Shown: in pieces, positions 28,330 to 37,616 of the stretch | How the letters are laid out: the number at the start of each line of letters is the position of its first letter | How positions within the stretch are numbered: the stretch's first letter is position 1 | Source: Clostridium aceticum | Lineage (GTDB): Bacteria; Bacillota; Clostridia; Peptostreptococcales; Natronincolaceae | Direction: 5' to 3' | NCBI RefSeq assembly: GCF_001042715.1 | Contig: NZ_CP009687.1 | Span: 2,161,418 to 2,225,417, forward strand | Length of the DNA stretch: 64,000 nucleotides | Notes under the pieces: model-generated | What the model saw: only the letters and a program-made list of their open reading frames with translations | Databases searched by the model: none | What the model was told of the DNA's origin: nothing | Made by a program: the position numbers and the translations under genes

Positions 28330-28599
28330 ATGAATACGGAAATAGACAACTATACGAAAGATTTATGGCAGAATGCAGTAGATATATTTGATGGATTAGA
28401 AAAAATCAAGATGACCTTAGTCAATATCAAAATCAGTGTTGCCAAGATGGATAATTCAGAGGAAGCTAGAGTAATGAACGCCATCGCATCTTATATTGAA
28501 AACTCTATTGACTCAATAGAGGAAAAAACACAGTTCATTAGAAATATCAGCAAGGAAATCGGTGTTATCAATAGATCCACTGAGAAAGAGCAGAGCTAA
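28330..28599 (+). CDS. Hypothetical 89-residue helical protein
   Basis: ATG 28330 follows AGGGGGGGCTTTT; the frame extends upstream to 28297 but that part precedes the ribosome site. The protein is soluble and almost fully helical, with heptad-like spacing (IFDGLEKIKMTLVNIKISVA, SYIENSIDSIEEKTQFIR). I do not recognise the family. It is the only gene of its transcription unit and has a good upstream promoter. Confidence 0.7.
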   Translation: MNTEIDNYTKDLWQNAVDIFDGLEKIKMTLVNIKISVAKMDNSEEARVMNAIASYIENSIDSIEEKTQFIRNISKEIGVINRSTEKEQS

Positions 28600-28662
28600 A
28601 TTTTTTATATATTTGATTTTAGTCCAAGCTACCTCAAAATTGAATAAATTGGGTACATAAAA

Positions 28663-28700
28663 AAAGAAGACCTATATTATTAAAAATATACGTCTTCTTT
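28663..28700. terminator. Bidirectional terminator between convergent genes
   Basis: AAAGAAGACCTATATT and ATATACGTCTTCTTT pair; the minus strand continues TTTTTATG and the plus strand CTTCATCTTTT. Confidence 0.8.
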
Positions 28701-28717
28701 CTTCATCTTTTAGAAAT

Positions 28718-29944
28718 CTATTCCACGCTGCTTTTCCCAGCAATAAAACCGGTAGAAAAAGCCATTTGAAGGTTATATCCCCCTGTCAAAGCATCTATAT
28801 CTAATAATTCTCCCGCGAAAAACAGATCCTTTATTAGCTTTGATTCCATTGTTGCTGGGTTTACTTGCTTTACGTTTATACCTCCGGATGTTACAATAGC
28901 ATATTTTATATCTCTTAATGCTGTAACAGTAATTTTAAAATGTTTTAAATTATCTATGATTCTATTTCTGTCTTTTTTATTCAACTGATTTAACGTTATG
29001 TTATTAGAGATGTTTAGTCTACTTAATAATTCAGTAAAAAATTTCTTAGGTAAGTATTCCATTAGTAGACTTGAAATTTGTTTATTACTTTTCTCAACAG
29101 CAATGAATATATCTTTTAACTCTTCCTGTGAAACCTTTGGTAAAAAATCCACCATTAGAATATGTTCTTTCAAGATAAGCTTGTTAAGATATGTACTTAA
29201 TTGAAAAACAGCAGGTCCAGATATTCCATAGTGGGTAAATAGCAAATCTCCATCAGCAGCTATGGACTTATTTCCTATCTTGGTTTTCATCACAATATCT
29301 CTTAAAGAAATCCCCATCATGTCCGTCAACCATTTTTCTTTGATGATCATAGATGTTAAACTAGGTTTTAAAGGTATGATATCATGACCTATTTTTTCGC
29401 AGATGCTGTATCCTTCCCCCGTACTTCCTGTATGAGGATAAGATATTCCTCCAGTTGCCATAATAACAGCATCACAGCAAAATTCTTGATCATTACTGGT
29501 CTTAATGCCAACCACTTTATTGTTCTCTACTAAGATTTTTTTTATTTCACATTGAAAATAGGTCTTTACCTTATTTTCCTTCAGCAGCTTATGAAAAACC
29601 TCAATAACTTCACTGGATTTTTCACTGGCTGGAAATACTTTTTGTTCTTTTTCAACTTTAAGAGGACATCCATTTTCCTCCATTAGTTTCATAAGTTCTT
29701 TACTGGTAAAACTATGCAAACTCTTATATAAGAATTTACTATTTGTAATAACATTTTTCATGATTTCTTCAGGCGAAGAATTGTTTGTTATATTACATCT
29801 GCCCCCTCCTGTAATTCTTAATTTTTCTCCTAGGCTGGTGTTTTTTTCTATTAAAATCACATTATCACTACGCTGAGCCGCAGTGATGGCAGCCATCATA
29901 CCGGCAGGTCCTCCACCAACAACGATCACTTTTTTATTCTTCAT
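28718..29944 (-). CDS. HI0933/YhiN-family NAD(P)/FAD-dependent oxidoreductase
   Basis: About 408 residues. The FAD dinucleotide fold VIVVGGGPAGMMAAITAA is at the N-terminus, with the family motif RITGGGRCNITN (about 46-57), a second GG motif (MATGGISYPHTGSTG) and the C-terminal GGINVKQVNP / LDIDALTGGYNLQMAF. The family includes BaiN-like flavoproteins; the substrate is unknown. ATG 29944 has AAGGG at 8 bases; GTG 29953 touches that site. Confidence 0.92.
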   Translation of the reverse strand: MKNKKVIVVGGGPAGMMAAITAAQRSDNVILIEKNTSLGEKLRITGGGRCNITNNSSPEEIMKNVITNSKFLYKSLHSFTSKELMKLMEENGCPLKVEKEQKVFPASEKSSEVIEVFHKLLKENKVKTYFQCEIKKILVENNKVVGIKTSNDQEFCCDAVIMATGGISYPHTGSTGEGYSICEKIGHDIIPLKPSLTSMIIKEKWLTDMMGISLRDIVMKTKIGNKSIAADGDLLFTHYGISGPAVFQLSTYLNKLILKEHILMVDFLPKVSQEELKDIFIAVEKSNKQISSLLMEYLPKKFFTELLSRLNISNNITLNQLNKKDRNRIIDNLKHFKITVTALRDIKYAIVTSGGINVKQVNPATMESKLIKDLFFAGELLDIDALTGGYNLQMAFSTGFIAGKSSVE

Positions 29945-29983
29945 CACATACACCCTTCACTGTACTTATTAGAGTTATTTTTT

Positions 29984-30042
29984 ACTTGAGTTGTGCAATT
30001 ATTTAGTGTAGTGGTGAAAATAGTTTGAGCAATTGCACAAGT
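29984..30042. repeat. Family C inverted-repeat element, short copy
   Basis: ACTTGAGTTGTGCAAT and ATTGCACAAGT as at 26146-26250, enclosing TTTAGTGTAGTGGTGAAAAT, which matches the long copy. It lacks that copy's inner AT palindrome. Confidence 0.6.
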
Positions 30043-30171
30043 CTAGTTTTTCTATTATTATCGTCAATATAGCAAAATTTTTAAACTTAAGGAAGACATT
30101 CGTAAAAAATTTTTAAATTTTTTTAATGATGATGTCTAAAACTTCAATCCTGTGTCCATACTATAGTTAAT

Positions 30172-30241
30172 GAGAATATAATGATTACTAGGTATTTTAG
30201 TCCCCCTTTAATCCTAGCAGGTCAATATATTCTCATTTTTT
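30172..30241. repeat. Unassigned long hairpin
   Basis: ATGAGAATATA and TATATTCTCAT pair at the ends and TACTAGG / CCTAGCA pair inside. No gene is nearby on either side within 200 bases. It is part of a 525-base gap that otherwise holds families B and C. Confidence 0.45.
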
Positions 30242-30299
30242 ATTTTTTACTATATTTTTGTACCAGTTGTAAATCTTGGTAGAAATGTTTATAATAAAT

Positions 30300-30433
30300 C
30301 ATAAGTGTTAACTTAATACAAGTATTTCAAAATTTCTGTCGACCTGTCATCCTGAGGGTAGCGAAGGATCTTAAATAACAAGGAACTTTGCTACCCTCAG
30401 GATGACAAGTTATGGTTTAGGTTAATGCTTATG
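30300..30433. repeat. Family B palindromic element, complete copy
   Basis: Terminal inverted repeats CATAAGTGTTAAC and GTTAATGCTTATG enclose an exact 18-bp inverted repeat, TGTCATCCTGAGGGTAGC / GCTACCCTCAGGATGACA. It is a 134-bp MITE-like unit with no coding capacity. A degenerate half copy lies at 11202-11290. Confidence 0.75.
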
Positions 30434-30469
30434 TATAATAAATATAAATTCATATAGGGAGATGATCTT

Positions 30470-30664
30470 ATGCCAGTTATTAATGTTGACTGTGGTAAAA
30501 TAACAAAGGAACAAAAAGAAAAGCTTGTTGAAGTCCTGGTATCAAAAGCTAGTGAAATACTTAATATACCTGAGGAAGCCTTTCTTACTTTTATTAAAGA
30601 AAGCGAATTAGATAACATTGGTAAAGGCACGAAGCTTTTATCTGAAATCCGCAAGAATCAATAA
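30470..30664 (+). CDS. 4-oxalocrotonate tautomerase-family protein
   Basis: 64 residues beginning MPVINVDCGKITKEQK. The Pro right after the initiator Met is the catalytic base of this superfamily. The length is typical of the hexameric tautomerases. The substrate is unknown and no aromatic degradation genes are near. The start follows GGGAGATGATCTT. Confidence 0.88.
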   Translation: MPVINVDCGKITKEQKEKLVEVLVSKASEILNIPEEAFLTFIKESELDNIGKGTKLLSEIRKNQ

Positions 30665-30686
30665 AAGTTGGGTTATCCCAACTTTT
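30663..30686. terminator. Shared terminator of tautomerase and chemoreceptor genes
   Basis: AAAAGTTGGG and CCCAACTTTT with loop TTAT form a perfect stem, with TATTTTAAT after it on the plus strand and ATTGATTCTTG on the other. It serves the tautomerase gene clearly and the convergent chemoreceptor gene possibly. Confidence 0.8.
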
Positions 30687-30689
30687 ATT

Positions 30690-32678
30690 TTAATACTTAA
30701 ACTTATTTATACTTCTTTGCACTTCTTCCGCTAGGGTTGCTAAAGACTCGCTAGCGGCGGCTATTTGTTCCATAGAAGCAGTTTGTTCTTCTACAGATGC
30801 GGAAGCCTCTTGTGTTCCAGCCGCATTTTCTTCAGCGATTGCTGCCAAGTTCTGCATAATCCCCGCAAGTTCATCCTTCTTGTTGTTCATTGTTTGTACT
30901 GAACCCATCGACTTATTTACAACAACTTTTACAACATCTATTTCCTGAGCAATATCATTAAATTTATTTTCTGTAGTTTCTGCACTTCCTACCTGAGCTT
31001 CAGTAATAGATAAAACATCTTGTATCGTACCTACAGCATTTTGAGAGTTTTCCTGTAATTTTTCTAACATTTCTTCTATATCTTGTACTGAATGTGTTGA
31101 CTGCTCAGCTAATTTGCGAATTTCTTCCGCCACTACAGCAAATCCCCTGCCAGACTCCCCTGCTCTTGCTGCTTCAATCGCTGCATTCAATGCCAATAAA
31201 TTTGTTTGTTCTGCAATACCCTGAATAATTTTGCTGGCTTCACCAATTTTTTCTGCACTTTCATTGGTATCCACAGTAGTTTTATGAATGAGTTTTATTG
31301 CATCTGCATTGTTTTTACTTTTGACTGTTAATTCTTTTATCAATGCCATTCCTTGATCCTTCAAACCTACTAGTTTTTTGACAGCTTCCTCTATTTTATC
31401 CATGTCCTTTAAATCTTCGTCGATAATTTTACTTAACTCTTCTGTTTTTAAAACGCCACCTTCTGTATCTTTTGCTTGATCATTAGCCCCCTTGGCTATT
31501 TCCTCAATGGTTCTAGCCACCTCATCTGCTGCAGTAGCTGACTGTTGGCTGATGGCGGTCAACTCCTGTGAAGATGAAGCTACCTGCTGAGAGGTCTCTG
31601 TTACTTGTCCTATGAAACTTCTCAGGCTTTCTATCACTGTTTGAAATGTCATGGCTAAAGATCCAATCTCATCTTTTCTTTTTAGCAGTACTTCAGGAAA
31701 GTCCTGTGTGATATCTAGATTTGCAATTCCCTTGCCATGTTTTACTGCTATAATAATAGGTTTTGTAACAGAACTGCCTATTAAGGAACAAAGAAGAATG
31801 GCTGCTGCTAAAATCCCAAGAGTTATCATCATAAGACCTCTTTGCATCAAGGAAAGAGAAGCTAATACTTCCTCCTCAGCAGCAGTAATAATCATCATCC
31901 AGTTTCTTCCCTCTATAGGTGCATATGCAGCATAGAGCCCATTACCTTCAAAGGAGTAGCGGTTAATTCCTTGTTTTTCTTGTAGTACCTTACTGTAATG
32001 CTGTGCTACTGATGTAAGTGATTCATTACCTTCCGCTTCCTTTATCAAGTTCACCTGATTTATTACTAATTCTCTATCTGGATGAGCTATAATTATTCCA
32101 TGATCATTGATGATATAAGCATAACCTGCATCTCCAAAACCCCTAGCATCTGTTAAGTTACTTAGAAAACCCCCATCCGCTCTGGCAATCAAAGCACCTA
32201 CAACTTGTCTATTCTCTACGATGGGTACTGCAATCATCACTACTGGAGAATTTGTTACACGACTTATAATCACATCTGATACATTTGATTCCCCGGCAAA
32301 GGCTCTTTGTATATATTCCCTATCCCCTAGTTCAGCAGTACTGCCATCTGTGTACTTTGCAGTTCCATCTAAAGAAACAATCCCTAAGTCAAGAAAGGAC
32401 TGTACTTGAAGTTCTCTTATTAGTATGCTTTGCTGTATTTCCCAATCCATACTAATCGTCCCTTCTATTCTTGAAATTGTCTCAAGGACTTCTATATCCG
32501 CGTTGAGTTCGCTTCCAACTAGCTCTGCAGCTTCTTTGGCTAATAGCTGCATAGCTTCTTGTACCTCATTTACAACCGCTCTCTCAGTTGCTTTCACAGA
32601 AACAAAACCAAATATAAAAGATATAAATAAAATTAGGACAGAAAAATAAACAATCAGTTTTGTTTTTATGCTCTTCAT
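30690..32678 (-). CDS. Methyl-accepting chemotaxis protein (dCache sensor)
   Basis: 662 residues. A membrane segment (about 7-27) is followed by an extracellular double-Cache-like sensor (about 35-275), a second membrane segment (about 281-303), a HAMP domain and a long signalling coiled coil. Its hairpin tip matches the MCP consensus ([20 protein letters not shown], about 487-506). It passes a small-molecule signal to CheA/CheW. No che genes are here, so it is an orphan receptor. The ligand cannot be predicted. Confidence 0.95.
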   Translation of the reverse strand: MKSIKTKLIVYFSVLILFISFIFGFVSVKATERAVVNEVQEAMQLLAKEAAELVGSELNADIEVLETISRIEGTISMDWEIQQSILIRELQVQSFLDLGIVSLDGTAKYTDGSTAELGDREYIQRAFAGESNVSDVIISRVTNSPVVMIAVPIVENRQVVGALIARADGGFLSNLTDARGFGDAGYAYIINDHGIIIAHPDRELVINQVNLIKEAEGNESLTSVAQHYSKVLQEKQGINRYSFEGNGLYAAYAPIEGRNWMMIITAAEEEVLASLSLMQRGLMMITLGILAAAILLCSLIGSSVTKPIIIAVKHGKGIANLDITQDFPEVLLKRKDEIGSLAMTFQTVIESLRSFIGQVTETSQQVASSSQELTAISQQSATAADEVARTIEEIAKGANDQAKDTEGGVLKTEELSKIIDEDLKDMDKIEEAVKKLVGLKDQGMALIKELTVKSKNNADAIKLIHKTTVDTNESAEKIGEASKIIQGIAEQTNLLALNAAIEAARAGESGRGFAVVAEEIRKLAEQSTHSVQDIEEMLEKLQENSQNAVGTIQDVLSITEAQVGSAETTENKFNDIAQEIDVVKVVVNKSMGSVQTMNNKKDELAGIMQNLAAIAEENAAGTQEASASVEEQTASMEQIAAASESLATLAEEVQRSINKFKY

Positions 32679-33039
32679 ATGCCATTCCCCCTTGTAAGTT
32701 ATTGAAATTCTTTTGTGCTATCTACAATACAGATATACATTCTTGAACCTGAACTTTAATAAATAAGACCTATATTTCTTCACTTAACTTAAAAATCCAC
32801 CTAAATATTACAAATATCAGCGCTTAATATGCTAAACTCTGCAGTTTTATATCCGTAAATTATAGTTAATTTTTTAAATTTTGTTCACAATAGAATTTCA
32901 TAAAGCAATATATTCGACAAATATTACCATATTCCTTCAAAAATTTCAAAATAAAAATTGTATTTTTTTTGCAAAAACATTGACGCTATCTTTAAAAAGT
33001 AGCTATAAAATTGGATACCATTGCTGAAAATTCCGAAGG

Positions 33040-33107
33040 TAGAAGAATGGCTAAGCTAGAAGAATGGCTAAGCTAGAAGAATGGCTAAGCTAGAAGAATG
33101 GCTGAGG
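33040..33107. repeat. 17-bp tandem repeat, about 4 copies
   Basis: The unit TAGAAGAATGGCTAAGC is repeated exactly three times and once with changes. It lies in the 741-base gap upstream of the chemoreceptor. The 17-bp unit shifts frame each time, so it does not encode a repeat protein. The rest of this gap is AT-rich, with a hairpin ACCTATCTT...AAGATAGGT at about 33178-33214 and the small frame below. Confidence 0.8.
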
Positions 33108-33226
33108 TGAGCAGAGTCGACCTTTACACCTCTCTTAAGAATAGATTTGATGTCCAGTTATACAGGGAGATAAGGGACCTATCTTTGTGAACTTGTTTAC
33201 ACAGGAAGATAGGTTGGGAGGAATTT

Positions 33227-33277
33227 ATGAGTTTAGCATACTTTAATGTAAATTCTGATGTAAACTCCTTTCAATAA
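33227..33277 (+). CDS. Possible 16-residue peptide gene
   Basis: ATG 33227 follows a strong GGGAGGAATTT. The peptide is MSLAYFNVNSDVNSFQ. Its stop lies inside a perfect hairpin (33261-33292). Upstream is a separate hairpin and a tandem repeat. No homolog is recognised, and such a short frame could arise by chance, so this is tentative. Confidence 0.3.
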   Translation: MSLAYFNVNSDVNSFQ

Positions 33278-33292
33278 ATTGAAAGGAGTTTA
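33261..33292. terminator. Perfect hairpin, possible terminator
   Basis: TAAACTCCTTTCAA-TAAA-TTGAAAGGAGTTTA, a 14-bp perfect stem, followed by CTTTAATA on the plus strand. It could end the small peptide frame or the abiV transcript. Confidence 0.6.
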
Positions 33293-33419
33293 CTTTAATA
33301 ATACTTGTTTTTAAATAACATATACTGTTCTTCTGATAACGTAGTTTGAATTTTGCAACAATTCATTAGCTATAATGATCTTTTCATTACATATTTAACT
33401 ACATACAAAGTATAAGTAT

Positions 33420-34133
33420 TCAAAAGTTATCTTTAATAATTTCTTTTCTTTGCTCTGCTAAATTTTTATACTTCTGTGAGTTTTTAATAAAATCAAGTTC
33501 ATCAACATTCGTTTGACTTATCTCTATAAATTCTATGAGGTCCATTTCTAAGTTTATCAATTCATCTCTAGCTCTTCTTCCTTCTATCCCCATTATCTCT
33601 ACGTCTAATCCTGCTTCAACTTGAGCAGCTAGTCCTTCATATGCCATACAAATAAAGTAGTATGCATGTTCTTTGCCTATCTTTTCTGGAGATACAACAT
33701 GTGTATTTGTTAAGTTAATATCAGTATATAAACATCTATTTCGCACTTCTGCCCATTTTCCTGAACGAGCTAACAACACTACACCACTTGTTCTATAGAT
33801 TCCGGATGGGTGTATCCCATGCCGTCTGTCGGCTGCTGCATTTATATACAATGACCAATTTACCACTTCTAAAACCTTACCTGAATAATCTTTTAAAACC
33901 TTAGTGATTTCTTTCATTAGATGTGATGATAGTTCTGTATCTAACTTAATTATATTGGATGTACCAATGGTATGGAGGAAAACAAATTTTCCTATTTCTT
34001 CTATTGCTGTCATAGCACAAAATGTAGCTAAAGCATATTTCTCTTTATAAAACAAAAGTTTTGCATCATAGATTAGTTTCACTGAATTATCATAGGTTTT
34101 CCTTCTTGCTTCCAACAAAATAGACTTCATCAT
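33420..34133 (-). CDS. AbiV-like abortive infection protein (HEPN-type)
   Basis: 237 residues from ATG 34133, preceded by GGGGTGGA. The N-terminal NSVKLIYDAKLLFYKEKYAL and MTAIEEIGKFVF segments match the AbiV family, in which such helices form a HEPN fold. An R-x4-H-like motif is present in RRHGIHPSG (about 114-122). AbiV of Lactococcus stops phage growth by acting on phage translation. The longer frame to 34214 precedes the ribosome site. The neighbour is a dynamin-like gene, also minus strand. Confidence 0.75.
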   Translation of the reverse strand: MMKSILLEARRKTYDNSVKLIYDAKLLFYKEKYALATFCAMTAIEEIGKFVFLHTIGTSNIIKLDTELSSHLMKEITKVLKDYSGKVLEVVNWSLYINAAADRRHGIHPSGIYRTSGVVLLARSGKWAEVRNRCLYTDINLTNTHVVSPEKIGKEHAYYFICMAYEGLAAQVEAGLDVEIMGIEGRRARDELINLEMDLIEFIEISQTNVDELDFIKNSQKYKNLAEQRKEIIKDNF

Positions 34134-34426
34134 TCCACCCCACTTGTATATAGTTTCCCATAAGTATTTTGCTAGCTTATGCCAGTACACTTGCTTGTAG
34201 TGGACTGTTTGCAAACAGCATATTATGCACTATATCAAAGTGTCTATTAATAAATTTTGCCATTCACTTACTACTTTCAAATGTCAAATTTTATCCATAC
34301 TTTTCACTTTCCATCACTTATGTGTAAAAGCACATCACAAGATCTATGAAAAAAACTACCCAATTAAGCAGTGCTATTTTTATAATATAATATTTATTGT
34401 TAATTTTTTGTCGAAGAATGTAGTTC

Positions 34427-36199
34427 TTATAAAATTCTATTTAGAAGTTCTTCTACACGATACAATCTATGTTTTAGCCCCTGAGTGACTTTTTTCTTCT
34501 CCTCATAAAACCGTATTTCTTTTTCTACATGATCCCCTTTACTTCTCTTTGTTTTCATTGTTCTTTCAATTATTACCTCTACTGCTTTCATGACAGCTTG
34601 AATATGCTCATAAAAAGTCCTTTCAAAAATATACTTACTGTCTCGTATTTTACATACATAATCCCATTTTAGATTGTTTCCATTCTTCTCCAATTCATTT
34701 TCTACTCGCTTTAATGCCTCTACTAATATTCTTCTGTTTCTCATTCTCTTGGGAAGTAGAAACATAAAATCTTTTATTTTCGGAGCCAACAATGGAGGAC
34801 TTGAGCTATTGAATTTAAAATAAAAGCTGTCTCGTTCAATTAAATGAAACTCCTCAACATCCTCTGCTACTTTGATTTTAAACAATGCATAAATCAATTC
34901 ATTGATTTGTTCAATGATTTCATTTAACTTCCTTGTAAATCTAATCATAAGCTCTTCATAGGACTTTCTAATTTTTATTTCCTGTTGTTGATTCCACTGT
35001 CCCAACACATTTTCCACTTCACTTTCTAGCTGTTCGTTAAGTATTTCAGCTAGTCCATTGGAGGAGATATGTTGATTTTCTTTAGCTATCTCCTTCAATT
35101 TGTTTTTTATCATCTCTACCTTCTCATGTCTAAATGCCCTCACTTCTTCTGAAAAAGATTCAATAATCCCTTCTAATCCCAGCTCTATAATCGCCATCGC
35201 TTCTCGTTGCATTACCTGGGTATCTTTGAGTTTATGTTTTAATGTCTCCACCTTTTTTTCCAATGTTTCTAAATCGCTATTTAATAGATTGATTTTAAAA
35301 TCTATGTATTCTTCTAGCTCTCTAATCCTTGATTCTATCTTACTTTGATAACTGTTGATTAGATATATTCCTTTATCCTTCATCATAAAACTTTCCAATT
35401 CAATTTCAAACTGTTTGATACCGCTTTTTTTTACCTTATCATGAGCCTTTTGAAGCTTTCCTTCAAGAGCTAGCTTTGCGGAAATAGGATAAAGCTTGGG
35501 TTCTTTTCCAATAGCTTCATCTATCGCCTTACATGAAAAGACCATGCTTTCTTTTAATTCTTTGTGAGATAGGTAGTCCATCTTGTTTTGAATGAAAAAT
35601 ATTTTGTTTATATATTTTTTTACCTGCATCAAAAATTCTAACTCTATCTCTCCAACAGGTGCATCGGAAGAAATAAGAAAAATAGCTGCATCAGCTTCAG
35701 ATAAGTAGTTGTACGCTACTTCTGTATTATGAGCGTAAATAGACCCTATTCCTGGGGTATCGATGAATACCAGGCCTCCCTTCAATAAATCTGAAGGAAT
35801 AAACACCTCAATACAGTCTACCTGTTTTATATTTTCAGGGTTTTCCTGTTCTGAAATGTATTGGCTAATTGAATGAATATCTACTTCCTCTTGCGATTCA
35901 TCATGAAAAATAACTCTTGCCTTAGGTTGATCTCCATATTTTAGCTTTGTAATAATAGATGTAATCGGTATCACCCCTGTCGGCAGAAGTTCTTCACCCA
36001 TAAAGTAATTAAGCAAGGTAGACTTCCCTCTCTTAAATTGTCCAATAACTACCACATGAAATTCTAACTTTTCCATTCGATCTAGTAGTGTATGACACTT
36101 ATCAGATATATAGCTACAATCAAGATTTACCGCTATATTCTCTATTTCCTTAAGAAGACTTCTATTTGTATCTAAAGCTCTATTTAGCTCCTTCAACAT
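34427..36199 (-). CDS. Bacterial dynamin-like GTPase
   Basis: 590 residues. The GTPase domain has G1 GQFKRGKSTLLNYFMG (about 57-72), a G2 threonine in PITSIITKL, G3 FIDTPGIGSI (about 146-155) and G4 IQNKMDYL (about 204-211). A long helical stalk follows, with strong coiled coil around 300-345. Bacterial dynamins remodel membranes; some protect against phage lysis. This one is single, not a tandem pair. Whether it cooperates with the AbiV-like gene 290 bases downstream is untested. Confidence 0.85.
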   Translation of the reverse strand: MLKELNRALDTNRSLLKEIENIAVNLDCSYISDKCHTLLDRMEKLEFHVVVIGQFKRGKSTLLNYFMGEELLPTGVIPITSIITKLKYGDQPKARVIFHDESQEEVDIHSISQYISEQENPENIKQVDCIEVFIPSDLLKGGLVFIDTPGIGSIYAHNTEVAYNYLSEADAAIFLISSDAPVGEIELEFLMQVKKYINKIFFIQNKMDYLSHKELKESMVFSCKAIDEAIGKEPKLYPISAKLALEGKLQKAHDKVKKSGIKQFEIELESFMMKDKGIYLINSYQSKIESRIRELEEYIDFKINLLNSDLETLEKKVETLKHKLKDTQVMQREAMAIIELGLEGIIESFSEEVRAFRHEKVEMIKNKLKEIAKENQHISSNGLAEILNEQLESEVENVLGQWNQQQEIKIRKSYEELMIRFTRKLNEIIEQINELIYALFKIKVAEDVEEFHLIERDSFYFKFNSSSPPLLAPKIKDFMFLLPKRMRNRRILVEALKRVENELEKNGNNLKWDYVCKIRDSKYIFERTFYEHIQAVMKAVEVIIERTMKTKRSKGDHVEKEIRFYEEKKKVTQGLKHRLYRVEELLNRIL

Positions 36200-36387
36200 T
36201 TTGATACACCTCTATCTTTTTATTCGAAAACACTTTTCTATATTTTTATCTCTTTTCTATGCTATTTTCTACTCAATCGTTGTTGGGATATATTATCTGT
36301 TCTTTTTATATTTTCATGCCTTTTGTTGAAAACAGAGGATAATTTTTAAGATAACACCCTCTAAAAAATTATAGCTATGTGCCTTTA

Positions 36388-36450
36388 ATTTTTAATATAT
36401 TAAGGACTATATTTACAACCCAAGGTTTTGGGATAAAACTGTAGAAGCAC
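36388..36450. repeat. Family A palindromic repeat, diverged copy 4 (inverted)
   Basis: TTTTTAATATATTAAGGACT, CAACCCAAGGTTTTGGGATA and AAACTGTAGA follow the reverse complement of the family A consensus. It lies in the 301-base gap between the dynamin and uppP genes. Confidence 0.5.
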
Positions 36451-36462
36451 ATCTGGCTAAAA

Positions 36463-36489
36463 ATAATAATAGATATAATCTATTATTAT
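36463..36489 (-). terminator. Terminator of uppP
   Basis: TAATAATAGA and TCTATTATTA pair with a short loop and are followed by TTTTTAGCC on the minus strand, 12 bases past the uppP stop. Confidence 0.7.
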
Positions 36490-36500
36490 CCAGACTATAT

Positions 36501-37322
36501 CTATCGAAAAGTAAAATATGCTATTAAGATGAAACCTAAAATGATGCGATACCAACCAAATGGTTTAAAATCATTGTTCTTGATATAAGATAATAAAAAT
36601 CGAATAGCAATGATAGAAACAACAAAGGCAACCATCATTCCCGTCAATAAAGAGACGATTTCAAAGCCGGTGAAATTAAAACCGAATTTAATCAGCTTTA
36701 ATGCACTTGCACCAAACATTACTGGAATAGAAAGAAAAAACGAATACTCCGCTGCAATATGTCGTGATGTCCCAAGGAGAATTGCACCAATGATCGTTGC
36801 ACCCGAACGTGAGGTTCCAGGAATTAAAGCTAACACTTGAAATATACCGATATAAAAAGCTGTCAAATAGGATAATTCGTTGAAGCTGTTAATTTTTGTA
36901 ACTTTATTTTTATTTCGATTTTCAATGACGATAAAAAGAACTCCATAGACAATCAACATGATGGCAACAGTTTGGTAATTATAGAAGTGTTCATTCAACC
37001 AATCGTCAAAAAGTAGTCCTGTCACCGCCGCTGGAATGACGCCTACAATTACTTTGTACCAAATCTTCATCGTATCTTTCTTTTGTCGTATAGATTTTTT
37101 AGCTAAAAATGGATTTAACTTCTGAAAATAAAGAAGCACCACCGCCATAATAGCCCCCAACTGAATAACCACAAAAAACATCTCTTTGAATGCTTCTGAT
37201 GCATTCAACTGAATAAATTCCTCAACCAAAATCATATGTCCGGTGCTACTTATGGGCACCCATTCCGTAATCCCTTCAACGATTCCTAAAAAGATTACTT
37301 TCAATAGTTCAATAAAAACCAT
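36501..37322 (-). CDS. uppP: Undecaprenyl-diphosphatase
   Basis: 273 residues from ATG 37322, which follows GGGGGAAAAAACAGC; longer frames precede that site. A polytopic membrane enzyme that recycles the wall lipid carrier. The catalytic motifs are [17 protein letters not shown] (about 17-33) and [10 protein letters not shown] (about 168-177). Overproduction of the family confers bacitracin resistance. Confidence 0.96.
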   Translation of the reverse strand: MVFIELLKVIFLGIVEGITEWVPISSTGHMILVEEFIQLNASEAFKEMFFVVIQLGAIMAVVLLYFQKLNPFLAKKSIRQKKDTMKIWYKVIVGVIPAAVTGLLFDDWLNEHFYNYQTVAIMLIVYGVLFIVIENRNKNKVTKINSFNELSYLTAFYIGIFQVLALIPGTSRSGATIIGAILLGTSRHIAAEYSFFLSIPVMFGASALKLIKFGFNFTGFEIVSLLTGMMVAFVVSIIAIRFLLSYIKNNDFKPFGWYRIILGFILIAYFTFR

Positions 37323-37580
37323 GCTGTTTTTTCCCCCATATATTAAGATAGTTACTTTTATTCCCATATATACATCTGTTTTCCATACAATCAAACCAAG
37401 TAACCTCATTTAATCACTATATATAAGAACATTATACTATTTTATCATATAATTTATCTAAATGTTTATTTCATTTCATTATTTCATTAGTAGGATTACT
37501 TAGTTTATTCTACTACCATTTATCATGGGGGAGAAACTTTCCAGCATCATTTTAAAGTTTGAAAATATATTGTCGAGGAA

Positions 37581-37616
37581 AAAATGTTTTGTATAGTTAA
37601 CACTACAAAACATTTT
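37581..37616 (-). terminator. Terminator of the diguanylate cyclase gene
   Basis: AAAATGTTTTGTA and TACAAAACATTTT form a 13-bp stem ending in TTTTTTCC on the minus strand; it overlaps the stop codon. Confidence 0.85.

Noticed and set aside
33040-33220. Cyclic-di-GMP or other riboswitch upstream of the chemoreceptor
   Set aside because: No conserved aptamer core (GEMM-I, GEMM-II or other known class) could be matched; only simple hairpins are present.
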